Source: Methanomassiliicoccaceae archaeon (lineage in GTDB: Archaea > Thermoplasmatota > Thermoplasmata > Methanomassiliicoccales > Methanomethylophilaceae). From it: a stretch of 64,000 nt of DNA. Position 1 is the first letter of the stretch, and each line of letters starts with the position of its first letter. Positions 25,875 through 34,557 of this stretch are shown here, one piece after another. The notes beneath the pieces are model-generated. The model ran no database searches, was not told the DNA's origin, and worked only from the letters and a program-made list of their open reading frames with translations. The stretch lies in NCBI GenBank assembly GCA_034928305.1, contig JAYFOZ010000002.1:1-64000 (forward strand), written 5' to 3'. A program made the translations under genes and the position numbers.

Positions 25875-26750
25875 ATGGATATCAGGCCCGAATGCGTACC
25901 CTGTTTGCTGAGGAGAGTGCTGTTCCAGGCAAGGCTCGCCGGTAACGGTACCGAGTTCAGAGCGCTCTCGGCAGCGCTGGCAACATATGCGGAGGAATTC
26001 GCCGAAGGCCGGAACTCCGCCGAAGTGGCCACCGAGATACACCGGAGCGCTTATGCGGCGATGGGAGTGTCCGATCCCTACTCGGAGCTGAAGATCGGAG
26101 CGGACGAGGTGGCCGGGCGTCTTCTCGAAAAGGCAAGCCGATTTGTAGACCGGTCGTGCGATCGCCTCAGGGCGGCGATAACCGTATCGCTGGCCGGTAA
26201 CATAATGGATTTCGGGCAGGGGAGCTCGATCGAGAGCCCGGACAAGTTCGCCGGCATCTTCGACGATCTTCTGGCACAGGGCATAGGTTCCGACGATACG
26301 GACCTGTTGAAAGACATACTGAACAATCCCGGCGATATACTGTATCTTTTCGATAACTGTGGAGAGAGCCAGCTTGATAAAATATTAATCCGGGAGCTTA
26401 AAAATACCGGAAAAAAGGTAATCGGAGTCGTCAGGGGAAAGCCGATTCTGAACGATGTTACCATGGAAGACGCTTTGCGCATAGGTCTTGACTCGGAGCT
26501 GGACGGAATCATCGGAACCGGGGCCTTCGCAATCGGCATACCGTTAAATGTGCCAGACGAAATAAATGATGCAATGGTGAAATCATGCGTCGTCGTATCC
26601 AAAGGTATGGCCAACTACGAGTCCTTGGGAAAAAGGGAGACTGTCGTGCCTGTCGCCTTCATACTGAGGGCCAAGTGTGTGCCCGTGGCGGATTCGCTGG
26701 GCGTGGATATGGGCACGAACGTCGTGCGCGTAGCTAAAGTACGCAATTAA
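25875..26750 (+). CDS. DUF89 (ARMT1-like) damage-control phosphatase family protein
   Basis: A 291-residue protein beginning MDIRPECVPCLLRR, the cysteine-containing start of archaeal DUF89 proteins. The metal/phosphate site is seen in YLFDNCGESQLDKIL and VVRGKPILNDVTMEDA. DUF89 proteins are metal-dependent phosphatases that remove damaged or excess phosphometabolites such as sugar phosphates. ATG 25875 fits the family start; an in-frame ATG at 25830 adds residues with no similarity. It lies next to the sugar-nucleotide operon, where a sugar-phosphate clean-up role would make sense. Confidence 0.85.
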   Translation: MDIRPECVPCLLRRVLFQARLAGNGTEFRALSAALATYAEEFAEGRNSAEVATEIHRSAYAAMGVSDPYSELKIGADEVAGRLLEKASRFVDRSCDRLRAAITVSLAGNIMDFGQGSSIESPDKFAGIFDDLLAQGIGSDDTDLLKDILNNPGDILYLFDNCGESQLDKILIRELKNTGKKVIGVVRGKPILNDVTMEDALRIGLDSELDGIIGTGAFAIGIPLNVPDEINDAMVKSCVVVSKGMANYESLGKRETVVPVAFILRAKCVPVADSLGVDMGTNVVRVAKVRN

Positions 26751-26781
26751 TATAATCTACGGCGTTTAGGTCGGTGATACA

Positions 26782-27822
26782 ATGACCAAAAAGATCGATC
26801 AGGCAGTCATTATGGTCGGAGGCAAGGGTACCAGGCTCAGGCCGCTTACGGAGACCTGCCCCAAGCCCGCGCTGCCGGTGTTGGACAAGCCGTGCCTGAT
26901 GTACCTCATCGAGTCGGTGGCCGCCGCCGGCATAAAAGAGGTCATTCTGGCCTGCGGATACAGGTCCCAGCAGCTCGTAGAATCCATAGGGGACGGCTCG
27001 GAACTGGGCGTCCATATATCCTATTCGTTCGAGGACGAGCCTCTTGGAACCGCTGGGGCGATTAAAAAGGTCGAAGACATGCTGGGAGATACGTTTGTCG
27101 CGGCCAACGGGGACGTATTCGCCGATATTGACATGAAAGAGGAGATAAATGAGCACTTTTCCTCCGGAGCGACGGTCACAATGTCGCTCATTCCTGTCGA
27201 TAATCCGTGCGAGTTCGGTATCGCCAGGGTCGGGACGGACGGCAGGATATCCGAATTCAAGGAGAAGCCGAAGCCGGAAGAGGCCTTCTCCAACCTTATC
27301 AACGCAGGAGTCTACGTTCTGGAAAAGAGGATCCTCGACCTGGTGCCCGAAAATACCCAGTACGATCTTTCCAAGGAGCTCATACCGAGGCTTATGGACA
27401 GGGGTGACAGGATACAGGGCTACATGCTCAACGGGATCTGGCGCGATGTGGGCCGCCCATCCGATCTGATAGGCGCCAATCTGATAGCCGCCGAGAAACG
27501 GTTCGGCAAAGAGGACTGGACCGCGCACGACGTTTCGCGCACCAGTATAGAGGGGCCGTTCTTCCTGGGAGAAGGTTCCAGCATATCGGACTCCAGTTCC
27601 GAGTCCTCGGTGATCTTAAAGGGATGCAGGGTAGCAGGGAGCAGATTAAAAGGCTCCTTGATAATGCACGGTTGCAAGGTAGAGAACGCTGAGGTAAGCA
27701 ACAGCATACTGGGCAACGGTTGCACGATATCATGCGGCTCGGTGATAGACGGTTCTGTCCTGGGTGACGGAACGCACGTCGCACCGGGAACCATTATAGT
27801 CGATAACGAGGTGAAGAAATGA
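26782..27822 (+). CDS. Sugar-1-phosphate nucleotidyltransferase with left-handed beta-helix tail
   Basis: A 346-residue enzyme with the nucleotide site GGKGTRLRPLTETCPKP and the metal aspartate in AANGDVFADID. The C-terminal third has hexapeptide-like repeats (SSISDSSSESSVILKGCRV, CTISCGSVIDGSVLGDG). It transfers a nucleoside monophosphate to a sugar-1-phosphate. The next two genes make heptose-1-phosphate, so the likely product is GDP- (or ADP-) D-glycero-D-manno-heptose, as HddC does; a mannose-1-phosphate guanylyltransferase is the main alternative. Its stop overlaps the kinase start (ATGATG). Confidence 0.82.
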   Translation: MTKKIDQAVIMVGGKGTRLRPLTETCPKPALPVLDKPCLMYLIESVAAAGIKEVILACGYRSQQLVESIGDGSELGVHISYSFEDEPLGTAGAIKKVEDMLGDTFVAANGDVFADIDMKEEINEHFSSGATVTMSLIPVDNPCEFGIARVGTDGRISEFKEKPKPEEAFSNLINAGVYVLEKRILDLVPENTQYDLSKELIPRLMDRGDRIQGYMLNGIWRDVGRPSDLIGANLIAAEKRFGKEDWTAHDVSRTSIEGPFFLGEGSSISDSSSESSVILKGCRVAGSRLKGSLIMHGCKVENAEVSNSILGNGCTISCGSVIDGSVLGDGTHVAPGTIIVDNEVKK

Positions 27823-28829
27823 TGTACATACGCTCTAGGGCGCCTTTGAGGATAGGAATGGCAGGGGGCGGGACCGACGTGGACCCCTACGCCTCTCAGA
27901 AGGGGGGCGCCGTTTTCAACTCCACCATCTCGAAATACGCTTACTGCACGATCACTCCCAACGACACGAACAGGATGTCGATAGAATCGACCAACTACGG
28001 GAAGTATGAAGCGCCCCTGGACGGCGGGCCTCTGCCCCTGGACGGAAACATGGACCTTGTGAAGGCCGTGACCAACCACTTCGAGATCGAAGAAGGTTTC
28101 AACATGCTCCTGCAGTCGGACGCTCCTCCGGGCTCCGGCCTCGGAGGTTCGTCGACGGTCATCGTGGCGGCGATAGCGGCCATAGCCGAATGGATCGGCG
28201 AAAAGATGACCGGCCATGAAATGGCGAAGCTCGCGTACGAGCTGGAAAGGGAAGACATAGGTCTGAAGGGAGGAAAGCAGGACCAGTATGCCGCGGTGTT
28301 CGGAGGCTTCAACCTCATGAAGTTCAGGTCCGACGGAGTAGACGTCAACAGGATAAAACTGAAGGAGCACACGCTGAACGAGCTCCAGTGCAGATCCGTG
28401 CTGTGCTACACCGGAAGTACAAGGGAGTCTGCAAACATCATCGATTCGCAGGTGAAATCGTTCAAGAAAGGCGACAACGAATCCGCGCTCGACATCAGCA
28501 AGGAGATAGCCCGCGACATGGCCTCCGCTCTCGAAAAGGACGACATAGAGGAGACGGCCAGGCTTCTCGACATCGGATGGAAGTACAAGAAGCAGTTCTC
28601 GGACAAGATCACCAACCCGAAGATAGACGAGCTCTATAACGCGGCTTTGTCCGCCGGGGCGATCGGAGGCAAGGTATCCGGCGCAGGAGGCGGGGGATTT
28701 ATGTTTTTCATCTGCGAATATGACAAGAAGTTCGTGGTGTCCGAAAAATTGATGAAGCACGGGGCCGTGGTAACGGATTTCCTGTTCGAACAGAATGGAG
28801 TAATGGCATGGAGGGGCGGAAATGAATGA
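27819..28829 (+). CDS. hddA: D-glycero-D-manno-heptose 7-phosphate kinase-like GHMP kinase
   Basis: A 336-residue GHMP kinase that would phosphorylate heptose-7-phosphate at C1. The N-terminal RAPLRIGMAGGGTDVDPYA is diagnostic of HddA-like kinases. The ATP loop is APPGSGLGGSSTV and the C-terminal glycine loop is KVSGAGGGGFMFF. It overlaps the genes on both sides (ATGA with 26782-27822; eight bases with the GmhA-GmhB gene), indicating one coupled operon. A fucose or other sugar kinase is less likely given the neighbours. Confidence 0.87.
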   Translation: MMYIRSRAPLRIGMAGGGTDVDPYASQKGGAVFNSTISKYAYCTITPNDTNRMSIESTNYGKYEAPLDGGPLPLDGNMDLVKAVTNHFEIEEGFNMLLQSDAPPGSGLGGSSTVIVAAIAAIAEWIGEKMTGHEMAKLAYELEREDIGLKGGKQDQYAAVFGGFNLMKFRSDGVDVNRIKLKEHTLNELQCRSVLCYTGSTRESANIIDSQVKSFKKGDNESALDISKEIARDMASALEKDDIEETARLLDIGWKYKKQFSDKITNPKIDELYNAALSAGAIGGKVSGAGGGGFMFFICEYDKKFVVSEKLMKHGAVVTDFLFEQNGVMAWRGGNE

Positions 28830-29853
28830 TATCATTCAGCAGGAATTGAAGAGGAGCGCAGAAGCGATCACCGGTATCGCTCCGGAACAGATACGCGCCG
28901 CGGCAGACGCGATGATCAGATCTCTCAAGGCCGGCGGGCAGGTCATATTCATGGGGAACGGCGGCTCCTCCGCCGATGCGCAGCATATCTCCGCCGAGCT
29001 TTCAGGGCGATACATGATGGAGCGCCCCGCCATGGCGGGCGTGTGCCTTTCCAACATAGCGCCCGTGACGGCCATAGGCAACGATTACAGCTACGATATG
29101 GTGTTCAAGCGTCAGATCGAGGCAATATGCAGGAAGGGGGACGCCGTAGTCGGGCTGTCCACTTCAGGAAAATCGAAGAACGTAATACTGGCAATGGAGG
29201 CCGCCAAGGAGAAAGGGGCGACCACGATATCGTTCACCGGCCCCGGAGGCACCATGAAGGACATAGCCGATGTGGCAGTGACCATCAACACGACCGAAAC
29301 TCCCAGGATACAGGAGGGGTATTTCGTCGCCTGCCACACGATATGCGGAATAATCGAGAGGGAGATGTACGGACCGAAGGCCGTGTTCCTGGACCGCGAC
29401 AATACCATGGCTCCCGATGTCCCATACTGCAGCGACCCCGCCGATTTCAACGTCTTCGAATACGTTCCCGCGCAGATAGCCAGGCTCAATATGGCAGGAT
29501 ATATGGTCATAGTAGTGACGAACCAGTCCGGCATAGGGCGCGGATATCTGGACGATGGGACACTTGCAAAGATCCACGAAAAGATGAAGTCACAGGTCGC
29601 CGAAGGCGGAGGCAGGATAGACGATATCTTCTATTGCCCGCACACGCCCGAGGAAGGATGCGGTTGCAGGAAGCCCGAGACGGGCATGGGCATCGCCGCA
29701 GTAAGGAAGCACGGAATAAACACGTCCGTTTCCTATATGATCGGAGATGCGGAGAAAGACATGGAGTTCGGACGCGACATCGGATGCAGGACGATACGCG
29801 TGGACGAAAAGTTCACTCTGAAAGATGCCGTCGACCAGATACTCGGATCATAA
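28822..29853 (+). CDS. gmhA-gmhB: Fused sedoheptulose-7-P isomerase and heptose bisphosphate phosphatase
   Basis: A two-domain protein of 343 residues. Residues 1 to about 185 are a GmhA-type SIS isomerase (FMGNGGSSADAQHISAEL, GLSTSGKSKNV) making heptose-7-phosphate from sedoheptulose-7-phosphate. Residues from about 188 to 343 are a GmhB-type HAD phosphatase: FLDRDNT (nucleophile), VVTNQSGIGRG, zinc ligands in CPHTPEEGCGCRKP and IGDAEKDM. GmhB removes the 7-phosphate after the kinase. In bacteria these are usually separate genes. With the two upstream genes it completes a four-step heptose pathway in three reading frames. Confidence 0.9.
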   Translation: MNDIIQQELKRSAEAITGIAPEQIRAAADAMIRSLKAGGQVIFMGNGGSSADAQHISAELSGRYMMERPAMAGVCLSNIAPVTAIGNDYSYDMVFKRQIEAICRKGDAVVGLSTSGKSKNVILAMEAAKEKGATTISFTGPGGTMKDIADVAVTINTTETPRIQEGYFVACHTICGIIEREMYGPKAVFLDRDNTMAPDVPYCSDPADFNVFEYVPAQIARLNMAGYMVIVVTNQSGIGRGYLDDGTLAKIHEKMKSQVAEGGGRIDDIFYCPHTPEEGCGCRKPETGMGIAAVRKHGINTSVSYMIGDAEKDMEFGRDIGCRTIRVDEKFTLKDAVDQILGS

Positions 29854-30738
29854 CTTCTTCGTCGTCGAAACAGGGTCCCAGACGTTCATGTCTCCCCTGT
29901 CCGATCTGACGTAGACGGTAGCCCTCAGCCTCGAGAACATTTCCATGGCGACGGTCAGGGCGATCTTGACAGGATGGAAGCCCATATCTCTGACGGCCCC
30001 GAACATCGCATCGACCAGCAGCCTGTAGTCCCAGGTCGGTATGTCGTAGCTGTATTCTTTTTTCATGTAGCGCTCGCCGATGTTCACTCTGGTGCGCTGT
30101 TTGATGAAATCGGCAATGGTGTCGGGGCCTCTGTTGCGTATAACGGCGTCTGGAGCGTAAGCTCCTCTGTAACCGGCCTCTTCGAGCCTCATGCGGAGTA
30201 TATCCTCATCGGACTGGGTGCCCATAGGCAGTCTGGTCCCGATATCCCTGAACGCCACAAGCTCGCCTATCTTCGGATGGACGGCGGAGACGTGATGGTG
30301 GAGAGTCCAAAGCATCTGCGAGGCGAAACCTGCGACAGAATTCCTGTCATTGGTTGGAACCGGGCGACCGCCCACTATGCCGACCTTGGGGTCGGAGAAC
30401 GGCTTTATAAGATTGCTGAGGGCGCCGTTATCTCCGAACGCGTTGTCCGCGTTCAGCAATACTATGATCTGGGTCTTTTTGTTTTCAAGTAAGTAGTTGA
30501 TCGCCGAGTTCTTTCCTTCCCTCTTCTTCTGAGGCAGGAACCTCAGGTCATCGAATTCCGCAAGCAGTCCGGAAACAATGTCGTCCGTACCGTCGGTGCT
30601 GCCGCTTGAAACAACTACGACTTCGGCGATCTCGAAACCATCGGTCCTCTGTTCGTAGACCGAGCGTATCGAGCGTTCTATATTGCTCTCTTCGTTGTAC
30701 GCGCAGATTCCGATAGTGACCTGGATTCCGGAACTCAT
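29848..30738 (-). CDS. GT2 glycosyltransferase
   Basis: A 296-residue family 2 transferase with VTIGICAYNEESNIERSI, SSGSTDGTDDIV, the acidic site VLLNADNAFGD and a late TQSDEDILRMRLEEAG acceptor segment. ATG 30738 (MSSGIQV) has a GGGAG ribosome site and overlaps the stop of the upstream gene (ATGA); the longer frame adds unrelated residues. Its end overlaps the convergent GmhA-GmhB gene by six bases. It may use the heptose donor made opposite, which is inference from position only. Confidence 0.82.
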   Translation of the reverse strand: MSSGIQVTIGICAYNEESNIERSIRSVYEQRTDGFEIAEVVVVSSGSTDGTDDIVSGLLAEFDDLRFLPQKKREGKNSAINYLLENKKTQIIVLLNADNAFGDNGALSNLIKPFSDPKVGIVGGRPVPTNDRNSVAGFASQMLWTLHHHVSAVHPKIGELVAFRDIGTRLPMGTQSDEDILRMRLEEAGYRGAYAPDAVIRNRGPDTIADFIKQRTRVNIGERYMKKEYSYDIPTWDYRLLVDAMFGAVRDMGFHPVKIALTVAMEMFSRLRATVYVRSDRGDMNVWDPVSTTKKL

Positions 30739-31463
30739 GTGAATCTCCCTGCGACGCGCGCCATCAGTTTCCCGAACGGTTCGCACTGTCTCAGTACAGA
30801 TAGTATAACGGTTTTATTAAGTTTGGACTCGCCCGCCTCTCTTTTTCCGAAAACGAAAGCGATTTCTCCGATGTTGATTTCGGAAGGTCCGAATTTCAGC
30901 AGATCGAAAAGGGCCTTGAAACCCTTTTTGTCCATCTCGGCCCCGTACGCAAGAATGACGCTTTGATAAAGTTCGGTCCTTCCTCCGAAGAAGCCGCTCA
31001 TTATGTCGCCGGATTTCTTCTTGTCTCTCAGCCACAGCGTCATCGCGGCCATGAAATGGGCGCCCCAAGAGGCAAGCCACCTGACCGGCGAAAGCGCCGT
31101 CCTGTCCTCCCTTATGCCGACACAGAGGTCCGCACCGTTCAAAAGACGCTTATATGCAGGACCTACGGCCTCCGGAGGGTGCTGGAAGTCGGAGTCCATA
31201 TTGATAAAGAACTCTGTTCCAGCTTCCGTAATTCCCTGGAAGATGCTGGCGGACAGACCTCTGTCGTCAGGGTCCCTTTCTATGAATTTGATCATAGGGT
31301 CATTCAGGTCGTCTATCAGCTCCTTCGAGCCGTCCCCTGAGTTATCGTCCATTATGAGAATGAAGAAGTCGGGATAAAGTTCCCTAAGGCGCATTGCCAT
31401 CTTCTGGATGTTCCCCGCTTCCTTGTAAGTGGGTAGTATGACGGTGCACGAAGAATCTCCCAT
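30735..31463 (-). CDS. Dolichol-phosphate mannosyltransferase-like GT2
   Basis: A 242-residue transferase of the DPM1 type that charges a polyprenyl phosphate with a sugar. Motifs: VILPTYKEAGNIQ, IMDDNSGDGS, the acidic site FINMDSDFQHPPE, and the loop MSGFFGG. No C-terminal membrane domain follows, so it is a soluble or peripheral form. The start MGDSSCTVILP at ATG 31463 fits the family; an upstream in-frame start would overlap the divergent promoter. Its lipid-linked product could serve the two GT87 membrane transferases in this window. Confidence 0.87.
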   Translation of the reverse strand: MGDSSCTVILPTYKEAGNIQKMAMRLRELYPDFFILIMDDNSGDGSKELIDDLNDPMIKFIERDPDDRGLSASIFQGITEAGTEFFINMDSDFQHPPEAVGPAYKRLLNGADLCVGIREDRTALSPVRWLASWGAHFMAAMTLWLRDKKKSGDIMSGFFGGRTELYQSVILAYGAEMDKKGFKALFDLLKFGPSEINIGEIAFVFGKREAGESKLNKTVILSVLRQCEPFGKLMARVAGRFT

Positions 31464-31487
31464 TGGACCATACCTACTATCCGAAAC

Positions 31488-31503
31488 GACTATATCATAT
31501 ATG
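31488..31503 (+). promoter_or_regulatory. Probable TATA box of the ACT-domain gene
   Basis: The sequence CTATATCATATATGCG lies about 35-45 bases upstream of ATG 31535 and within the gap that separates it from the divergent DPM-like gene. Confidence 0.5.
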
Positions 31504-31534
31504 CGCACCGTTATTACGCGACGGGTCGCAAGCC

Positions 31535-31897
31535 ATGTACGTTATATCACTTGTGGTTAAAAACGAGTTTGGGGTCATGCAGAGGGTCATGGGCGAATTC
31601 ACTCGAAACAAGATCAACGTCGAAACGATCGTCGTCGGGAAGTGCGAACAGCCCGGCAAGTCGAGGATGGTACTCTCCGTTATAGACAAGAACGATGCGG
31701 TGACGGCCATGGGACGCCTCGAAAAGCTTCAGGACATTTACGAGTCCGAGCTTGTCACAGAGGAAGGACAGTCCGCTTACGCGCTACTGTCCACATCCAA
31801 GGGCAACGTCGGTGTGGTCGGAAGTTCCGACCAGGTCGACGAGATAATAGAAATGAGCGCTCCGGACAAGTACGTTTCCGCGCTGAACGCTCTATAA
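31535..31897 (+). CDS. ilvN: ACT-domain protein, acetolactate synthase small-subunit type
   Basis: A 120-residue protein with an N-terminal ACT domain (VISLVVKNEFGVMQRVMGEFTRNKINVETIVV), the pattern of acetolactate synthase regulatory subunits. The second half is shorter than in a full IlvH, so this is the small archaeal form. It would bind valine and control the catalytic subunit, which is not in the window. The branched-chain aminotransferase starts 24 bases downstream, supporting a role in branched-chain amino acid synthesis. Confidence 0.78.
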   Translation: MYVISLVVKNEFGVMQRVMGEFTRNKINVETIVVGKCEQPGKSRMVLSVIDKNDAVTAMGRLEKLQDIYESELVTEEGQSAYALLSTSKGNVGVVGSSDQVDEIIEMSAPDKYVSALNAL

Positions 31898-31920
31898 TCA
31901 TTTTCAACGGAAGGATCTAG

Positions 31921-32844
31921 ATGGAAAAGAGCAAATTAATCTGGTTCAACGGCAGGATGGTCAATTGGGAGGACGCGAGGATTCACGTCATGTCTCACGC
32001 CATGAACTACGGGACGGGCGTATTCGAAGGCATACGTGTCTACGAAACACCGAAGGGAAAATCGGTCTTCAGGCTTAAGGACCACGTTCGAAGGATGGTC
32101 GGCGGATGCAAGGTCATGGGATTCGAAATGGAGTTCGGCGGTAAGGCCTATGGCGAGAGGGAGATCTACGACGCGATACTCGAGACCGTCAGGAAGAACG
32201 AAAAGGTCGATTATGTCAAGCCCTGTATTTTCCTGAGCGGCGAAGAGGTCGGCCTCAATCCAGTCGGAGTCCCCACAAGCATGTCGATAACAGCGATCTA
32301 CATGGGCAATTATCTGGGGGAGAGCGACAACGGGATGAAGCTCATAACGTCGTCATGGCAAAGGCCCGACAACCTATGCGGTCCGGCCGGAGCCAAGGTC
32401 AACGGTGCGTACGTAACGTCCTGCCTGGCCAAAAGGGAGGCCATACGCCAGGGTGCCAACGAGGCGGTCATGCTGAACTCGGTCGGACACGTCGCGGAAT
32501 GCACCGGCGAGAACATATTCATCTACAAAGACGGCAAGATTATGACCCCGCAGTCGTCGGAGTGCATATTGGAGGGCATAACCAGGAACTCGGTCATACA
32601 GGTCGCCCGTGACATGGGATACACTGTTGAAGAGACAGAGATTTCAAGGACCCAGCTGATAACCGCGGACGAGGTCTGGATGACGGGAACGGCTGCAGAG
32701 GTCGCACCTGTCACGGTGATAGACGCCAGGACCATCGGTACGGGAAGGGTCGGAGAGACCTCGAGGAAGATCGGTAAGAAGTTCCACGAGATAGTTACCG
32801 GCAAGGACCTCAAGTACGAGGAATGGCTGGATTACGTAAACTGA
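31921..32844 (+). CDS. ilvE: Branched-chain amino acid aminotransferase
   Basis: A fold-type IV PLP enzyme of 307 residues that performs the last step of valine, leucine and isoleucine synthesis. Motifs: HAMNYGTGVFEGIRVYE near the start, AGAKVNGAYVTSCLAK (PLP-lysine region), GHVAECTGENIF and VWMTGTAAEVAPV. The length is normal. It is probably cotranscribed with the ACT-domain gene and is followed by a strong hairpin. Confidence 0.93.
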   Translation: MEKSKLIWFNGRMVNWEDARIHVMSHAMNYGTGVFEGIRVYETPKGKSVFRLKDHVRRMVGGCKVMGFEMEFGGKAYGEREIYDAILETVRKNEKVDYVKPCIFLSGEEVGLNPVGVPTSMSITAIYMGNYLGESDNGMKLITSSWQRPDNLCGPAGAKVNGAYVTSCLAKREAIRQGANEAVMLNSVGHVAECTGENIFIYKDGKIMTPQSSECILEGITRNSVIQVARDMGYTVEETEISRTQLITADEVWMTGTAAEVAPVTVIDARTIGTGRVGETSRKIGKKFHEIVTGKDLKYEEWLDYVN

Positions 32845-32854
32845 AAACCATTTA

Positions 32855-32884
32855 CCCGCCGATCGGCGGGTTATGCCTTTATTT
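32855..32884. terminator. Bidirectional hairpin terminator
   Basis: A perfect palindrome CCCGCCGATCGGCGGG at 32855-32870 is followed by a T-rich tract up to 32886. It sits in the 40-base space between the convergent ilvE and GT4 genes. Confidence 0.7.
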
Positions 32885-33973
32885 TTAGAGAACGTCCCTT
32901 CCCTGCGCCACTGTGCCCAGGACTTCTTCCAGCCGCCCGATGTGGTTGTTCCAATCGTATATCTCGGCGCGGGACCTGGCCAAAGATCCCATTTCCCGCC
33001 TCTTATTTTCATCGGAAAGAAGCGAGTTCATCGCACCCGCAAGGGCGGCAGGGTCTCTTGGCGGAACGACGCATCCGGCGGCCCCAACGGTTTCGGGAAG
33101 GCCGTTCACGTCGGTGCAAACGATCGGCCGCCCGTAAGACATCAGCTCTATCGAGGCAAGACCCAGCGATTCAAATAACGATGGCATTGCAAAGAATTTG
33201 CAGGACCCCATAAGCTCGGCCTTTTCCTCCTCGCCGACATACCCTTTCATCTCGATCCTGTCGTCTAAGCCCAGTTTCCCGATCTGTTTCTTCAATCTGG
33301 ATTCCTCCGGACCTTTACCGCATATTATGAGCCTGCAGTCCACGCTCTTCATGGCCTCCACCAGATATTCGAGCCCTTTGGTCCTTACCAGACGTCCCAG
33401 GGAGAGGATGAAATCCCCCTCCTCGCAGGACCTCTCCGGGAACGAGCTCAGGCAGGAAGGTATGACCGTCATCTTACCGTCCGGTATGCCTCTGGACGCC
33501 AGGTCTTTTCTGACATAGTCGCTGACGCAGATTATGTGGTCGAAGGTCTCCAAGGTTCCCCTGAACCTGTTATCGTTGAACTCCGAGAGCTTGGACTGCC
33601 ACCCTATGCCCTCGCCCCACACGTTGTGGTATGTGAAAATCTTCTTTCCGTCGTATTGTTTCAGGTCTTTGTTGTACGAATGAGCCCAGCGATAGTTATA
33701 ATTTACAACATCCGGGTCCATCGACTTCAATGATTCCAGGACCCCTTTTGAAGAAACGAACGGGGGATTGTATATATCGATGAATTTGGATTTCAGACGG
33801 ACGATGCGGTAGCCGTCTTCCGTCATCTCCTCTTCAGAGGTATCGGGCAGCCGGCTCGTCAGTACCGTAACGTCATGTCCTCTTTGTGCCAGCAGTCTTG
33901 CGGTATCATGCATTCTGTGCTCTATGCCGCCTCTGTACGGATAGAAGAACGGGTTGACGTCTACAAACTTCAC
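32885..33973 (-). CDS. GT4-type glycosyltransferase
   Basis: GT-B transferase of 362 residues. The start is GTG 33973 (KFVDVNPFFYPYRGGIEHR), overlapping the stop of the DedA-like gene by four bases; the longer frame has unrelated residues. Motifs: HRMHDTARLLAQRGHDV, FTYHNVWG, ICVSDYVRKDL, LSLGRLVRTKGLEYL and the site PSLFESLGLASIELMSYGRPIV. It is the last gene of the GT4-DedA-GT4 operon. The sugar and acceptor are unknown. Confidence 0.87.
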   Translation of the reverse strand: MKFVDVNPFFYPYRGGIEHRMHDTARLLAQRGHDVTVLTSRLPDTSEEEMTEDGYRIVRLKSKFIDIYNPPFVSSKGVLESLKSMDPDVVNYNYRWAHSYNKDLKQYDGKKIFTYHNVWGEGIGWQSKLSEFNDNRFRGTLETFDHIICVSDYVRKDLASRGIPDGKMTVIPSCLSSFPERSCEEGDFILSLGRLVRTKGLEYLVEAMKSVDCRLIICGKGPEESRLKKQIGKLGLDDRIEMKGYVGEEEKAELMGSCKFFAMPSLFESLGLASIELMSYGRPIVCTDVNGLPETVGAAGCVVPPRDPAALAGAMNSLLSDENKRREMGSLARSRAEIYDWNNHIGRLEEVLGTVAQGRDVL

Positions 33974-34557
33974 CCTTCTATGCCCTCCTTTTTCCTTTTG
34001 AGCAGGGATGCTGCGAAACTTACCGCTATGATGACGAACACCATTATTATCGTGAAGGTCTGGGCCATATCTGAGCTGAAGAACACGTAGAAGAACTTGC
34101 TGAACAGCAGTATAACGCCGAACTTGAGATAGCATCCCAGCACGATGTAGAACATGCATTTTCTGAATTGCCAGCCTTCGACCATGGAGATGAAAGCTCC
34201 CGCGAACGGCACCATGGGTGCGAAACGGTTGACCAGAAAGATCCGTTCGTCGCTTACCATCAGGAACCCGATATACTTACTGGCCACCTTCTTTATCCTT
34301 TCGGGCATCCGGATGCGCTCGACTATCACATAAAGCAACGCTATCCCGAGGACCTCGCCGATGGAAGCGGCCACAAGGAGCGCGATGCCGAATGTTATGC
34401 TCTCAGGCATGTACATGAAGCCGATAACGAAAAATAATTCGGGAAGCGTCGGGAAAAACACCGCGTCGATGAAGAATATCAACGCAACGAACAGGATCAC
34501 TCCAGCCGCGCCGTAGGGGCCGAAAACACCGAGCATCCACTCGCTTATACTGAACAT
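33970..34557 (-). CDS. DedA/VTT-domain membrane protein
   Basis: A 195-residue integral membrane protein with about five segments. The DedA/SNARE-associated pattern is seen in FFPTLPELFFVIGF, GEVLGIALLYVIV and RFAPMVPFAGAFISMVEGW, the last being the family's re-entrant loop. Some DedA relatives flip phospholipid or polyprenyl-phosphate carriers. Between two coupled glycosyltransferases (TAATG upstream, GTGA downstream), recycling of a lipid carrier is an attractive but unproven role. Confidence 0.8.
   Translation of the reverse strand: MFSISEWMLGVFGPYGAAGVILFVALIFFIDAVFFPTLPELFFVIGFMYMPESITFGIALLVAASIGEVLGIALLYVIVERIRMPERIKKVASKYIGFLMVSDERIFLVNRFAPMVPFAGAFISMVEGWQFRKCMFYIVLGCYLKFGVILLFSKFFYVFFSSDMAQTFTIIMVFVIIAVSFAASLLKRKKEGIEG

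Noticed and set aside
28388-29909. Long arginine-rich frames overlapping hddA and gmhA-gmhB
   Set aside because: They are shadow frames of GC-rich genes and have no recognisable domain.
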